DNA of 64,000 bases from Methanothermobacter sp. GTDB taxonomy: Archaea; Methanobacteriota; Methanobacteria; Methanobacteriales; DSM-23052. The notes under the pieces were generated by a model, which made no database searches, was not told where the DNA came from, and worked only from the letters and a program-made list of their open reading frames with translations. The translations under genes and the position numbers were made by a program. Below are positions 17,518 to 27,140 of the stretch, piece after piece (within the stretch, counting starts at the first letter, position 1; the number at the start of each line of letters is the position of its first letter). The stretch lies in assembly GCA_030055615.1 (NCBI GenBank), contig JASFYN010000001.1, positions 265,267 to 329,266 of the forward strand, given 5' to 3'.

Positions 17518-19053
17518 TCATGGCCAGGTTATTATTGGGGGGATTTCAACTTCTTTTATCTTGTTTTTTATTGCTTTGGGCCAGTTATCGGTTTCGAAAC
17601 CTTTTTGGGCTAAGAATCCGAACACCCATCTTGTGAGGCCTATCCCTGTGCATCCTGTCCATATTTTTTCTCCGTGGGCTTCTTTTATTGAGAATCCTTC
17701 TATGAAGTGTGTTCCGTGCACATTAGCTGATATGACTGCCACTCCTTTTTCTTCTCCGGGAAGTGTTATTCGCATTTCGTATTTTGGTATGTCTGGGAAT
17801 TCTATGCCCCTTTCTTCTATTTTCCGCCCTTCTAGGTAGAATGGGTCGTCTCCGATTTCGGTGTACCATTCAAGTTCGAGTTCATCTGATAGTTTCTGTG
17901 ATAATTCAACGGTTTTGTTTCTTATTTTTTCTGTTTGTTCTGGGGTTCCAAGCCAGACTAGTTCTATTCGTTGGAATTCGTGGACTCTGTCTAGTCCTTT
18001 AGCGCCTCCGGCTTCCCATCGGTAGGTCCATCCGCTGCGGTCATAGAATTTTATTGGTAAATCCTCTTTGTCTACTATTTCGTGTGATAGGAATTGGTAG
18101 AAAGGTTCGCATTGTGCTGGCGCTATAACATAACCCGGATCTTTCAAGCCTTTTTTGAGTAAGTCTATGGGTATCTCTTTTTTTATTATGAGCTCTTTTT
18201 TGAATTTTTCGAAAGTTTCAGGGTCTCTGCGCGGGGCGTTGCAATAGTACATGCCTTCTGGTAATCCTTCGAGGTATCTCATTTTTTGCATTATTGGTAG
18301 TGGTATGAGTTTTGGGAATAGGCATTCTTGGAACTTTAGTGGTTTGACGATCTTTTGGATTACAAGTTCTTCGAGGGCCCTATGGAGGGCTGTGATGGGT
18401 GGTGTGTAGAACCATTGCCCCCTCCCTGGGAATTTTTTAACCCATCCACGCCTTATAGCCTCCTCTGTAGGGTCTCCAGTGAATATTGGCTTGTAAGGTC
18501 TGCTTTTAGCCACTATTTCCCCGGGTTTTGCCTTTGTAACCTTCACTGTTAAGTCTTCTTCAAATTCTATGATGTTTTTGACTTGTTTAACCACACGGTC
18601 AATAACGTGTCTTCTAAGCTCTTTTTCATCTAATGGTTTGAAATGGATTTTTAGGGTGTCTTCTTCAATTTTTAAAGTGTTTACAAAGGGTAATTCTTTG
18701 ATCTCATCTAATTTTTCTTCTGGGACGTCTCTGGATATTTTTGTGTTGAAAGTGTAATCGTCGGCAACCATTTTACGGATCCCGATATGATATTTTGGTC
18801 CTAGTAGTTGGGTTAATGGTTTTTTAAGTCTTAAAAGTCCGTCATGGGCTCTTACTCTCCTACCTGATACTATTGTCAGGTGGATCTCTTTGCCTTTGAC
18901 CTCCCATTGGATTATTTTTGAAGCGTCTTTTTCCTCCTTTGAACCCTTTAACAAGAGATCCTTATTGGCTCTTTCTATGAATTCTTCTATTTCTTCCATT
19001 GCGGGTGATACGTCTTTATTGAAAATTATTCTCCCTTTGAGTTTAAATTTCAT
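17518..19053 (-). CDS. serS: Serine-tRNA ligase, archaeal type 2
   Basis: A 511-residue SerRS of the rare, zinc-dependent type found only in methanogens. It has the idiosyncratic N-terminal tRNA-binding domain (residues 1-165) instead of a coiled coil. The class II core follows, with zinc ligands expected in APAQCEPFYQF, the WEAGG turn and WTGCTGIGLTRWVF. It charges tRNA(Ser) and supplies seryl-tRNA for selenocysteine-independent translation. The ATG follows GGTGATTAA, which is also the end of pcc1, so the two genes are co-transcribed with a 4-base gap. Confidence 0.96.
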   Translation of the reverse strand: MKFKLKGRIIFNKDVSPAMEEIEEFIERANKDLLLKGSKEEKDASKIIQWEVKGKEIHLTIVSGRRVRAHDGLLRLKKPLTQLLGPKYHIGIRKMVADDYTFNTKISRDVPEEKLDEIKELPFVNTLKIEEDTLKIHFKPLDEKELRRHVIDRVVKQVKNIIEFEEDLTVKVTKAKPGEIVAKSRPYKPIFTGDPTEEAIRRGWVKKFPGRGQWFYTPPITALHRALEELVIQKIVKPLKFQECLFPKLIPLPIMQKMRYLEGLPEGMYYCNAPRRDPETFEKFKKELIIKKEIPIDLLKKGLKDPGYVIAPAQCEPFYQFLSHEIVDKEDLPIKFYDRSGWTYRWEAGGAKGLDRVHEFQRIELVWLGTPEQTEKIRNKTVELSQKLSDELELEWYTEIGDDPFYLEGRKIEERGIEFPDIPKYEMRITLPGEEKGVAVISANVHGTHFIEGFSIKEAHGEKIWTGCTGIGLTRWVFGFLAQKGFETDNWPKAIKNKIKEVEIPPIITWP

Positions 19054-19057
19054 TTAA

Positions 19058-19273
19058 TCACCATATTTTTTCGATTATCATTTCAGAGACTAGTAGATCG
19101 TCGATACTTTGACGTATACTACCTATATATTCACTTTCTAACCTGAATATTATACTCTTACCTATTATCTCACCATCTATGAAACCTCGATTGTCTGGTT
19201 CAAGTGCTTTGAAGGTTATCCAAGCAGTTTCATCGTCTTCGTAATCTAATCTGATTTTTGCTTTTATCATCAT
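19058..19273 (-). CDS. pcc1: KEOPS complex subunit Pcc1
   Basis: A small protein of 71 residues (from the ATG at 19273; a second ATG is at 19270). The pattern IKAKIRLDYEDDETAWITFKALEPDN followed by a beta-strand stretch and SIRQSIDDLLVSEMIIEKI matches Pcc1, the dimerisation subunit of KEOPS. KEOPS makes the t6A37 modification of ANN-decoding tRNAs together with Kae1, Bud32 and Cgi121. The frame is open further upstream to 19324, but a longer product would have a non-conserved Cys-rich tail. It lies directly before serS, another tRNA gene, with which it overlaps in translation signals. Confidence 0.8.
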   Translation of the reverse strand: MMIKAKIRLDYEDDETAWITFKALEPDNRGFIDGEIIGKSIIFRLESEYIGSIRQSIDDLLVSEMIIEKIW

Positions 19274-19497
19274 ACTTGCACACATCCCTAACCGACAAGG
19301 AGGGTGGGTAATAATACCCCCCAACTATCTTTTATGCTCTCCTTTGGCGCAGTATACTAAGTATTTTCAAACTTTTCTTTGTAACCTAGGAAATTATTTA
19401 GGTGATCTAGAGATAAAAGTTTATTAAGGGATGTGTAGAAATTCAATTCAATAAGGTGAATATCTTTATCTTCATAGATATAAAGGAGGATTATTTT

Positions 19498-19980
19498 ATG
19501 GTCCGTGCATATACTAGACGAGAATATATTAGGAAAATCCCTGGAATAAAGATAGTCCAGTATGATATGGGCAATTTATCAGCTTCTTTCCCCTTATCTT
19601 TAAGTTTAGCCGTTAAAGCTCCTGCCCAGATCACACATAATGCCCTTGAGGCGGCTAGGATAGCCTCGAACAGGTACATGCAAAGAAAGGCCGGTAGGAT
19701 GGGCTATCATTTGAAGATTAGGGTCTATCCACACCATATCATAAGGGAAAATCCAATGGCCACAGGTGCCGGCGCCGACCGTGTGCAAGATGGTATGAGA
19801 AAAGCCTTCGGCAAGCCAGTGAGTTCTGTTGCATTAGTCAAGAAAAACCAGAGAATAATAACAATTGAAACCAATAAAAGGAATTTTAAGAACGCCAAAG
19901 AAGCTCTTAGGAGAGCAGCGATGAAACTCCCAGTCCCATGCAGGATAATAATCGACCGAGGAGAAGAACTTATCAAATAA
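19498..19980 (+). CDS. rpl10e: 50S ribosomal protein L10e (L16 family)
   Basis: A 160-residue archaeal L10e. It has the N-terminal [16 protein letters not shown] and central [45 protein letters not shown], which surround the loop near the peptidyl-transferase centre. It ends in [15 protein letters not shown]. The start is the ATG at 19498, after the strong AAAGGAGG; the open frame upstream is not coding. The gene is single, with its own ~170-base upstream region. Confidence 0.97.
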   Translation: MVRAYTRREYIRKIPGIKIVQYDMGNLSASFPLSLSLAVKAPAQITHNALEAARIASNRYMQRKAGRMGYHLKIRVYPHHIIRENPMATGAGADRVQDGMRKAFGKPVSSVALVKKNQRIITIETNKRNFKNAKEALRRAAMKLPVPCRIIIDRGEELIK

Positions 19981-20010
19981 ACCCCCTCAACATTCTTTTT
20001 CAGTGATAAT

Positions 20011-22293
20011 ATGAAATTCGTGGCATTTTTCGAGGAACTCACCAAGGATGACGTGCCTATAGCTGGAGGTAAAGGGGCTAACCTTGGTGAACTAACCCAT
20101 GCAGGCATACCAGTACCCCCAGGTTTTGTAGTGACATCCAAAACCTATGACAAGTTCATGAAAGACACTGGCTTATTCCCAGAGGTTATGGGCTTGCTCG
20201 AGGACTTGGACGTGAATGATACAAAGGAACTTCAGAGAGTTTCCAAGCAAATAAAAGATATCATACTATCTACTGAGGTGCCTGAGGACATACAAACCAT
20301 CATAATAGAATCCTATAATGCTCTATGCCAGCGCATAGGCCGAGAGAACGTTTATGTTGCTGTACGTTCGTCCGCAACAGCAGAAGACTTGCCAGAGGCG
20401 TCATTCGCGGGCCAACAAGAAACCTTCCTTAACATAAAAGGAGCCGAGGATGTGCTAAAACATGTCCAAAAGTGTTGGGCTTCGTTATTCGAGGCAAGAG
20501 CAATATTTTACAGGGAACAGAACAACTTTGACCATGCAAAGGTCTCCATTGCAGTAGTTGTCCAAGAGATGGTAAACGCCGAAAAGGCTGGTGTAATGTT
20601 CACAGCACACCCATCAACAGGTGAAGACATCTTATTAATAGAGGCTTCATGGGGCTTGGGAGAGGCCGTGGTCTCAGGGGCTGTAACCCCAGACACTTAT
20701 TCAGTTGATAAAGCCACAGGGGAACTCTTAGATTTCAAAATCGGTGAAAAGAATGTGATGTTCAAAAGAGAAGATGGCAAGACAGTTAAAGTCCCAGTAC
20801 CAGATGATATGAGAGAAAAGAGAGTTTTATCAGATGAGGAAATAGCAAAACTCGCAGACCTTGGAAGGAAAATCCATGAACATTATAAGTTCCCCCAGGA
20901 TACAGAATGGGCCATAGAAGAAGGAAAAGTATACATGTTACAGTCAAGACCTGTTACAACATTAATAGAGATGAAAGTCCCGGAAGAAAAAGAAGAAGAA
21001 GAGGAGAAAGAGATCATATTAAAGGGTTTAGGTGCTAGTCCCGGTCTTGCTTCAGGTAAAGTTAAAATAATAAGGGATATAGATGAACTTGACAAAATAC
21101 AGACAGGTGACATACTCGTAACTGTGATGACCACACCAGACATGGTACCCGCGATGAAGAGGGCGAGCGGCATCCTAACAGATGAAGGAGGCGTCACATG
21201 TCATGCTTCCATAGTATCAAGGGAGCTTGGCATCCCCTGTATAGTAGGAACTGGTGATGCAACCCGTAAACTCAAAGACAACCAAGTCATAACCATGGAT
21301 GGTACAAAGGGCATAGTATACAAGGGTGAGATCGCAGCACCCAAAGAAGAGGAGGAAAAGGTTATAAGGGAAATACCACCAGAGGCCCCGTTACTCACTG
21401 TTACAGAGGTTAAGGTTAATGTGAGCATGCCAGAGGCTGCTAAGAAAGCAGCAGCCACTGGAGCTGATGGAGTAGGACTCCTAAGAACTGAGCATATGAT
21501 GTTAACACCTGGAGTCCACCCAAAGAAGTTCATAAAGGATGGGAAAGAAGAAGAATTAGTTAAGATATTAGTTGAGAATATTATGAAGGTTGCGGATGCA
21601 TTCTATCCTAAACCCGTATGGTATAGGACTTTGGATGCTCCCACGGATGAGTTCAAAACATTGAAAGGTGGGGAAGACGAACCATACGAGCACAATCCAA
21701 TGCTAGGCTGGAGAGGTATCAGGAGAGAACTTGATGAGCCGGAAATCTTAAAAGCCGAGTTCAAAGCCATTAAAAAGTTGTGGGAGAAAGGATACACCAA
21801 CATTGGTATAATGATACCCCTTGTACAGCATCCAGACGAATTAAGGAAAGCCAAAGAGATTGCAGAGGAAGTTGGTCTCAAACCACACCGGGATGTTGAG
21901 TTTGGTATAATGGTTGAGACCCCAGCTGCCGCATTAATAATCGAGGATTTCATAGATGTTGGGATAGACTTTGTAAGTTTCGGTACAAACGATTTAACAC
22001 AATATACCCTTGCAATTGATAGGAACAATGAACTAGTCGCTGACCTTTACACAGAGGGGCACCCAGCAGTCATGAAACTCATAGAAAGGGTTATAAAAAA
22101 GTGCAGGGAAGCCGGTGTCAAGACAAGCATATGTGGCCAGGCAGGGAGCATACCATGGATAGTTGAAAGACTCGTCGAACTTGGAATCGACAGCGTATCA
22201 GCTAATACAGATGCAGTTGAGGAAGTCCGCAGGACAGTTGCAAGAGTAGAGCAAAAAATCATGTTAAAAGCGGCGAGGAAACTACTAGAATAA
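20011..22293 (+). CDS. ppsA: Phosphoenolpyruvate synthase
   Basis: A 760-residue enzyme that converts pyruvate, ATP and water to PEP, AMP and phosphate for gluconeogenesis. The ATP-grasp domain starts with IAGGKGANLGEL and RSSATAEDLPEASFAGQQ. A charged linker of glutamates (about 325-333) precedes the swivelling domain with the phosphorylated histidine His398 in DEGGVTCHASIVSRELG. The TIM-barrel PEP domain carries GADGVGLLRTEHM and FGTNDLTQYTLAIDRN, and the C-terminal CGQAGS. The length is as expected. GTGATAAT precedes the ATG. It makes the PEP that feeds 3-phosphoglycerate and sugar synthesis, including mannosylglycerate. Confidence 0.96.
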   Translation: MKFVAFFEELTKDDVPIAGGKGANLGELTHAGIPVPPGFVVTSKTYDKFMKDTGLFPEVMGLLEDLDVNDTKELQRVSKQIKDIILSTEVPEDIQTIIIESYNALCQRIGRENVYVAVRSSATAEDLPEASFAGQQETFLNIKGAEDVLKHVQKCWASLFEARAIFYREQNNFDHAKVSIAVVVQEMVNAEKAGVMFTAHPSTGEDILLIEASWGLGEAVVSGAVTPDTYSVDKATGELLDFKIGEKNVMFKREDGKTVKVPVPDDMREKRVLSDEEIAKLADLGRKIHEHYKFPQDTEWAIEEGKVYMLQSRPVTTLIEMKVPEEKEEEEEKEIILKGLGASPGLASGKVKIIRDIDELDKIQTGDILVTVMTTPDMVPAMKRASGILTDEGGVTCHASIVSRELGIPCIVGTGDATRKLKDNQVITMDGTKGIVYKGEIAAPKEEEEKVIREIPPEAPLLTVTEVKVNVSMPEAAKKAAATGADGVGLLRTEHMMLTPGVHPKKFIKDGKEEELVKILVENIMKVADAFYPKPVWYRTLDAPTDEFKTLKGGEDEPYEHNPMLGWRGIRRELDEPEILKAEFKAIKKLWEKGYTNIGIMIPLVQHPDELRKAKEIAEEVGLKPHRDVEFGIMVETPAAALIIEDFIDVGIDFVSFGTNDLTQYTLAIDRNNELVADLYTEGHPAVMKLIERVIKKCREAGVKTSICGQAGSIPWIVERLVELGIDSVSANTDAVEEVRRTVARVEQKIMLKAARKLLE

Positions 22294-22321
22294 AATAGTC
22301 CTCCTATTTTTCTTTTGGGTT

Positions 22322-23470
22322 ATGGAAATGGACTTCAAAGGCCTCTCTAAGGATAAAATTTTAAAAACTTTAAAAAAGGTTAAAAAGGAAGACTTAACCT
22401 ATGATTCAGGTAGGATACTCGGTTCAATGTGTACTAGCCCCCACCCCCTTGCAAAGGAAGTTTTCTGCGAATTCATAGAGTCTAACCTTGGAGATCCCGG
22501 CCTTTTTAAGGGTACAAGGGCCCTTGAGAAAGACGTGATAAAAATGATCGGGGAGCTCCTTGGTGAACCTAATGTAGTGGGACATGTAGTAACTGGGGGT
22601 ACAGAGGCTAATTTGATGGCAATGCGCGCCGCCCGTAATATTAAAGGTCTTGTGAAGCCGGAGATAATAGTTCCCAAGTCGGCTCATTTCTCTTTTAAAA
22701 AGGCTGCTGAAATTTTAAAGTTAAATTTGAAGGAGGCCGCGCTCGGCCCTGATTATAGAGTGGATGTTGATTCTGTTGGGGAGCTTATATCATCTAATAC
22801 TGTTGCTATTGTGGGCATCGCCGGGACGACCGAACTTGGACTTGTGGATCCCATACCAGAACTTTCAAGATTATGCGAGGATGAAGGGATATATCTACAT
22901 GTTGACGCGGCCCTTGGAGGATTTATAATACCATTCTTGAAAGAAGCTGGTTATGATATTCCTGATTTCGATTTTAGGCTAGAGGGTGTTACTTCTGTTA
23001 CTATAGACCCTCATAAGATGGGTTTAGCCCCTATACCAAGTGGTTGTATAGTTTTCAGAGAGCGAAAGTATCTTGATTCTATGAGTATTGAAACCCCTTA
23101 TCTTACAGAGAAGCAACAATCAACTATAGTCGGGACTCGTAGTGGAGCTTCAGCAGCTGCAACATGGGCTATAATGAAATATATGGGACGCGAGGGGTAT
23201 ATAAGGGTTGTTAGGGATTCTATGAAGATAACACATTTTTTAGCCCGTGAACTTAAAAGGTGTGGGTTCGAGCTTGTGACAGAACCACAGTTAAATATTG
23301 TAGCTTTTAATTCGCCTGATATGCCCCCAGAGGTTCTTGCACATAAACTTGGATTAAAAGGTTGGTCTGTGTCCATTTCATCGTATCCTCCAGCTGTGAG
23401 GATAGTTTTAATGCCTCATATCAAGAAAGAACATATAGAAGCTTTTATGGAGGATCTTACAAGGATATGA
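22322..23470 (+). CDS. mfnA: L-tyrosine/L-aspartate decarboxylase
   Basis: A 382-residue PLP enzyme of the group II decarboxylases. MfnA makes tyramine for methanofuran and, in some archaea, beta-alanine for CoA. Signatures are GSMCTSPHP, VVTGGTEANLMAMRAARN, HVDAALGGFIIPF and the PLP-binding lysine in TSVTIDPHKMGLAPIPSG. A start at the second ATG (22328) is also possible. Its stop overlaps the start codon of the fumarase gene (ATGA), so the two are coupled. Confidence 0.93.
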   Translation: MEMDFKGLSKDKILKTLKKVKKEDLTYDSGRILGSMCTSPHPLAKEVFCEFIESNLGDPGLFKGTRALEKDVIKMIGELLGEPNVVGHVVTGGTEANLMAMRAARNIKGLVKPEIIVPKSAHFSFKKAAEILKLNLKEAALGPDYRVDVDSVGELISSNTVAIVGIAGTTELGLVDPIPELSRLCEDEGIYLHVDAALGGFIIPFLKEAGYDIPDFDFRLEGVTSVTIDPHKMGLAPIPSGCIVFRERKYLDSMSIETPYLTEKQQSTIVGTRSGASAAATWAIMKYMGREGYIRVVRDSMKITHFLARELKRCGFELVTEPQLNIVAFNSPDMPPEVLAHKLGLKGWSVSISSYPPAVRIVLMPHIKKEHIEAFMEDLTRI

Positions 23471-23961
23471 TAGAGATAAGAGTACCGTCCACAGTCACCA
23501 GCTTGAAATCTTTAAAAGTTGGTGATAAGATCCTATTAAATGGTAGGGTTTATACTGGAAGGGATGCTGTTTTGCCTAGGCTAGTAGATGCTGTGAAATC
23601 TGGCAGGTCACCAGTAGATTTGAAGGGCGCGGCTATAATGCACACAGCTGTAAGTGATGCTGGTATCGCCCCAACAAGCAGTAACAAAAAGGATATCGAG
23701 GAAAGCATCCCATTTCTGGCATCTGCGGGTGTTCTCGTACATATTGGGAAGGGAGCCCTCAAAGAGGAGACTATAAAATCATTAGATGAAGCTGGCGCGA
23801 TATTTGTGGTCACGCCTCCTGTGGCAGCGTTACTTACAAGCAGAGTAAAGTCAAAGAAACTTATCGCATATAAAGAGGAGGGTATTGAAGCACTCTATGA
23901 GTTAGAAGTTGAGAAATTTCCTGGTATAGTCGCGGTTGCCCATGGGAAATCCATCATTTGA
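23467..23961 (+). CDS. fumB: Class I fumarate hydratase, beta (C-terminal) subunit
   Basis: A 164-residue protein matching the C-terminal domain of the iron-sulfur fumarases, encoded separately as is usual in methanogens. Motifs seen are GRVYTGRDAVLPRLV, IMHTAVSDAGIAPTSSNKKDIE and VHIGKGALKEETI. With the alpha subunit (not in this window) it hydrates fumarate in the incomplete reductive citrate route to 2-oxoglutarate. The true start is the ATG at 23467, overlapping the end of mfnA; the open frame to its left is not coding. It ends with an 8-base overlap with the convergent upp gene. Confidence 0.9.
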   Translation: MIEIRVPSTVTSLKSLKVGDKILLNGRVYTGRDAVLPRLVDAVKSGRSPVDLKGAAIMHTAVSDAGIAPTSSNKKDIEESIPFLASAGVLVHIGKGALKEETIKSLDEAGAIFVVTPPVAALLTSRVKSKKLIAYKEEGIEALYELEVEKFPGIVAVAHGKSII

Positions 23962-24589
23962 GGTTTATGGTCTTTGACGGTTTCCCGAATGCGAGATCCC
24001 CAGCGTCGCCAAGACCCGGCACAATGTAACCTGAATCGTCAAGTTCTTCTTCGATGGAACAAGTGTAAACTTCTATATCGAACCTTTTTATCCTTTCAAG
24101 TCCTGCTTTTGCTGATATTATGTTGAATATTACAAGTCTTTTAATAGGGAAAGATTTTAGTCTTTCTAGTATTTGTTCCATGGTGTTTCCTGTTGCTAAC
24201 ATCGGATCTGCTATTATCACTATCTTTTCATGAACCTCAGGTATTTTAAAGTAGTCAATGTGAACCTTGAATGGGCTTTTGTCTTCTCTCCATGCTCCGA
24301 TTATCCCGTGTTGGGCTTCTGGGAACACTTTCATTATACCATAACTGAATGGTAATGATGCCCGTAAAACACTTATGATTGCTATCTCATCTGTAATTTT
24401 TAGGGCCTTAGCGACCCCCAATGGGGTTTGAACTTTAGTTTTTTTATAGGATAGTGTGTTAGCGAACTCGTATGCCATGTAACGTCCAATCTCGGTTAAA
24501 CCATGCCTGAAATGTGCCGGGCTGATTCCTTTGCGGCGTATTCTCCCAAGTTTTTCTTGGATTATAAGATTATCAATTAGCTTTATCAT
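23954..24589 (-). CDS. upp: Uracil phosphoribosyltransferase
   Basis: A 211-residue enzyme that makes UMP from uracil and PRPP. Typical motifs are ISVLRASLPFSYGIMKVFPEA (substrate loop), the PRPP motif VIIADPMLATGNTMEQIL, and the C-terminal uracil-binding GYIVPGLGDAGDLAFG. The ATG is preceded by GGGGTGAAAG, formed by the end of trm56, so the two are co-transcribed. The last eight bases overlap the fumarase beta gene tail to tail. Confidence 0.94.
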   Translation of the reverse strand: MIKLIDNLIIQEKLGRIRRKGISPAHFRHGLTEIGRYMAYEFANTLSYKKTKVQTPLGVAKALKITDEIAIISVLRASLPFSYGIMKVFPEAQHGIIGAWREDKSPFKVHIDYFKIPEVHEKIVIIADPMLATGNTMEQILERLKSFPIKRLVIFNIISAKAGLERIKRFDIEVYTCSIEEELDDSGYIVPGLGDAGDLAFGKPSKTINLK

Positions 24590-24592
24590 CTT

Positions 24593-25108
24593 TCACCCCC
24601 CCATGATTTTTTTACCTTTCTTTGAGGGTATTATCCTTATTTTAGGGTTTTCGAATTTTTTTTCTAGTTCTTTTCCCTCGAAGAACATGTGGAGGAATAC
24701 TGCAAGTGCAGAGACTTCTGAATGTGGCTGGTTCGTGACTGCCACATTAAAATCAGCTATCTTAAAAATCTCCCTTGGCACCCTTGGCCCCCCGACGACT
24801 ATTAATTTTTCCTTGTTGCTTTTTTTGATCTTTTTTATAATGTCCTGTATGGGTATACCATACATCGTAAGGTGTATTATTTCACCCTTCCATTCTTTTA
24901 GGATCTTCTTCCAATCTTTTTGATAGGATACTTTGAATGGACCTCCCCATCTTTCGGTGACGTCATTAACATTCTCTATGAGTTTATTGTCTTGTTCCCC
25001 GCTGATGATAACCTCTGAGGCGCCGAATGCCCTGGCAGCTAAGCATACATGGGTTGTGATCCTGGCATCCCTGGCTTTCCTGTGACCTAACCTTAAAACT
25101 TTTATCAT
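24593..25108 (-). CDS. tRNA (cytidine(56)-2'-O)-methyltransferase aTrm56
   Basis: A 171-residue SPOUT-class methyltransferase that makes Cm56 in the T-loop of archaeal tRNAs. It begins MIKVLRLGHRKARDARITTHVCLAARAFGA, and the C-terminal half has the knot region IVVGGPRVPREIF plus VAVTNQPHSEVSALAVFLH. I chose the ATG at 25108, preceded by AGGTGAT; the frame is open seven codons further. It follows cobS and precedes upp on the same strand with very short gaps. Confidence 0.92.
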   Translation of the reverse strand: MIKVLRLGHRKARDARITTHVCLAARAFGASEVIISGEQDNKLIENVNDVTERWGGPFKVSYQKDWKKILKEWKGEIIHLTMYGIPIQDIIKKIKKSNKEKLIVVGGPRVPREIFKIADFNVAVTNQPHSEVSALAVFLHMFFEGKELEKKFENPKIRIIPSKKGKKIMGG

Positions 25109-25115
25109 CCTATTA

Positions 25116-25850
25116 TCACCTACTGCCAATTACTAATATGATTAGTGTTAGCATCCTGTTGAATTCATTGGATGCTCCGAGAACGTCTCCTGTTGTATAT
25201 TTGAAGTTTTTTCTTGCAATTATTCCGATGAATAGGCCTCCAGTTATACTTGCAATTATTCCTATCATGCCTTGGTATTTGAGTAGTGAAAATCCAATGA
25301 TAAATGATAAAATGGATGATAGGAGGAACCTTTTTTTGTCCATTTCTATTATGAAGTGGCATCCTATCCCCTCATTGAATGGCCTTGATATGATGCATGA
25401 ACTTACAAGGCCCATCTTGGCGCCTACTTCCCCGATTATTATCATCGGGAGTAATTGGTATGAGGGTATTGAATAAAGACATGTGAATGTTGTGATGGCG
25501 ACTATAAAGAATAGACCTAGCCCTCCAGTTCCTATGCGTTCGTCCTTCATTATCCTGAGTTTATCTTCTGGGCTTCCATGGGCCATTAGGGCGTCGCCCA
25601 TGTCTATGAGTCCATCTAGATGGTGGAAGCCGGTGAACCAGATTAAAAATCCGTATGTTAAGCTGGCTATTATGATGGATGGTATTCCAAGTACTTGTAA
25701 GAAGGTTGCGAAAATTCCCCCTGTGAGGCCTATGATGGCTCCCATGATTGGGAATAGCCATGTGTATTTTGCGATCTGTGGTATGCTAATGTGTGTTTTT
25801 AGTGGTAGTATTGTTAGGAATGATAGAAGGCCTATTATTTCACGTAGCAT
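25116..25850 (-). CDS. cobS: Adenosylcobinamide-GDP ribazoletransferase
   Basis: A 244-residue integral membrane enzyme with about six hydrophobic segments, the last step but one of cobamide assembly. It joins adenosylcobinamide-GDP with alpha-ribazole (or its phosphate). The conserved block GFHHLDGLIDMGDALMAHG, then DERIGTGGLG and TGDVLGASNEFNR, is diagnostic for CobS. The gene follows the CobZ-like gene after four bases, so both steps of the lower-ligand pathway are together. Methyltransferases of methanogenesis (Mtr) need this cofactor. Confidence 0.93.
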   Translation of the reverse strand: MLREIIGLLSFLTILPLKTHISIPQIAKYTWLFPIMGAIIGLTGGIFATFLQVLGIPSIIIASLTYGFLIWFTGFHHLDGLIDMGDALMAHGSPEDKLRIMKDERIGTGGLGLFFIVAITTFTCLYSIPSYQLLPMIIIGEVGAKMGLVSSCIISRPFNEGIGCHFIIEMDKKRFLLSSILSFIIGFSLLKYQGMIGIIASITGGLFIGIIARKNFKYTTGDVLGASNEFNRMLTLIILVIGSR

Positions 25851-25854
25851 GTTA

Positions 25855-26742
25855 TCATTCTTCGAAGATTTTTGACATGGATCCTGCAATGAGACCTGCG
25901 ATAACATCATCTGTCATTGGACCTAATCTACCTATTATACCTGGTTTTTCTTCATCGTAACGCTTAAAGTTGAATATTGCTTTTGTACCGGCGATTTGGT
26001 TGGCGACTGCCATCCCCAGAACTTCATCAGCGTATAGGTGGGCTGGATCATCATCTATGTTCACGTCTTTTATTCTATGATGTTGGAAGTCTTCTTCGGC
26101 CCTTATAGCGGCTAATATTAGGCTTATAACGTTAATGTCAGATAATGATTTGATCAATCGCCTTTTGAGTTTTTCTTTTAGTTTGTCGTCTATTTCAACT
26201 CCTACGCAAAGTTTGAGACCGGCTTCTGCGAGATCGTCCAAATTTATCCCCTTTTCTTTTAGTTGATCGAATATACTTATATTATTGTTTTTTAGCGTCT
26301 CGAGGAGGCTTGTTTTTATGCAATTTTTTAATTTTTTGGTGTTGCAGTTTCTTGGTGGACCTTCTCTACTTATTATGAGGATTGTCTTGGATTTGTAGAA
26401 TCTGGTTAAAGGTCCTAGTATCTTGTCCTTGGTTTCTATTACTATTTTAAGATATGATAAGAGTTCTTCTAGGCTTTTGTTATCGTCTATGAATATTATA
26501 AGGTCTAGTAGTGAATTTCCAATTCCTATACTGCAAGTCATGTCTTCAAAGTCTCTTAGGAGGAGTTCAAAATTATCTGTGGATATTCCTATTTTATCCT
26601 TGATTGGGTATGTTACCTTTTTTGTTTCATGGAAGCCACTTTTTGTCTCACATACTCCTAGTGTCTTCAGTCCTTGGCTATTTTTTATGGTTAGATTGTT
26701 CTTGTTGTATTGGATGCTGGTTTCGCCTTTTATGATTTGCAT
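25855..26742 (-). CDS. CobZ-like alpha-ribazole phosphatase with an unrecognised N-terminal domain
   Basis: A 295-residue protein. The C-terminal half (after about residue 150) resembles CobZ/phosphatidylglycerophosphatase-A-type phosphatases: [42 protein letters not shown] and [19 protein letters not shown]. Its place beside cobS supports alpha-ribazole-5-phosphate phosphatase activity. The N-terminal ~145 residues have a Ser/Gly-rich [16 protein letters not shown] stretch that I cannot assign; in the related CbiS fusions this place holds a CbiZ amidohydrolase, but that domain is not clearly seen here. The ATG follows GGTGATCCTTG. Confidence 0.72.
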   Translation of the reverse strand: MQIIKGETSIQYNKNNLTIKNSQGLKTLGVCETKSGFHETKKVTYPIKDKIGISTDNFELLLRDFEDMTCSIGIGNSLLDLIIFIDDNKSLEELLSYLKIVIETKDKILGPLTRFYKSKTILIISREGPPRNCNTKKLKNCIKTSLLETLKNNNISIFDQLKEKGINLDDLAEAGLKLCVGVEIDDKLKEKLKRRLIKSLSDINVISLILAAIRAEEDFQHHRIKDVNIDDDPAHLYADEVLGMAVANQIAGTKAIFNFKRYDEEKPGIIGRLGPMTDDVIAGLIAGSMSKIFEE

Positions 26743-26800
26743 CAAGGATCACCAAATGTTTTATTTAATCATCTTCACATATCTAAACTTTGGTGATATT

Positions 26801-27130
26801 ATGAAGGTGCATCTTAGGGTGTTTATTGAAGTTGAAAACCTTGGCAAGGTTATAAATATACTTGCGGAGGAAGGTGTCACAGGATTTTATATAGTGGAAT
26901 ATAAAGGTATTTCCCCTAGTGAGTGGAGTGGTTTCATTGTCAGGGAAGATCCAGAATCTGCCATATCACTTATAAGAAATCATGCAAGGGATGCTATACT
27001 TATCTGTTCTGTTGTCGATGAGGAACAAGTAGAGAACATAATAGAAAGATTCAAGGACGAACTTTCTGATAAACGTTACACCCTTTTAGAAGTTCCTGTA
27101 AAGCGCATAATCGTGAATTCACCACCATAG
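26801..27130 (+). CDS. Small conserved methanogen protein, PII-like, MJ1244-type
   Basis: A 109-residue protein beginning MKVHLRVFIEVENLGKVINI and containing GVTGFYIVEYKGISPSEW. Alternating strands and helices are those of a ferredoxin-like or PII-like alpha/beta fold. It matches, to my recollection, a family of archaeal proteins of unknown function named after MJ1244. The start is the ATG at 26801, preceded by TTGGTGATATT. It is 10 bases before larC, so they are likely co-transcribed and it may have a sensory role in nickel or metal handling. That role is inferred from position only. Confidence 0.6.
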   Translation: MKVHLRVFIEVENLGKVINILAEEGVTGFYIVEYKGISPSEWSGFIVREDPESAISLIRNHARDAILICSVVDEEQVENIIERFKDELSDKRYTLLEVPVKRIIVNSPP

Positions 27131-27140
27131 CTGATCCCCC

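Noticed and set aside
23954-23961. Tail-to-tail overlap of fumarase beta and upp as a sign of a frameshift
   Set aside because: Both C-termini are normal for their families; short convergent overlaps also occur at 12548-12551.
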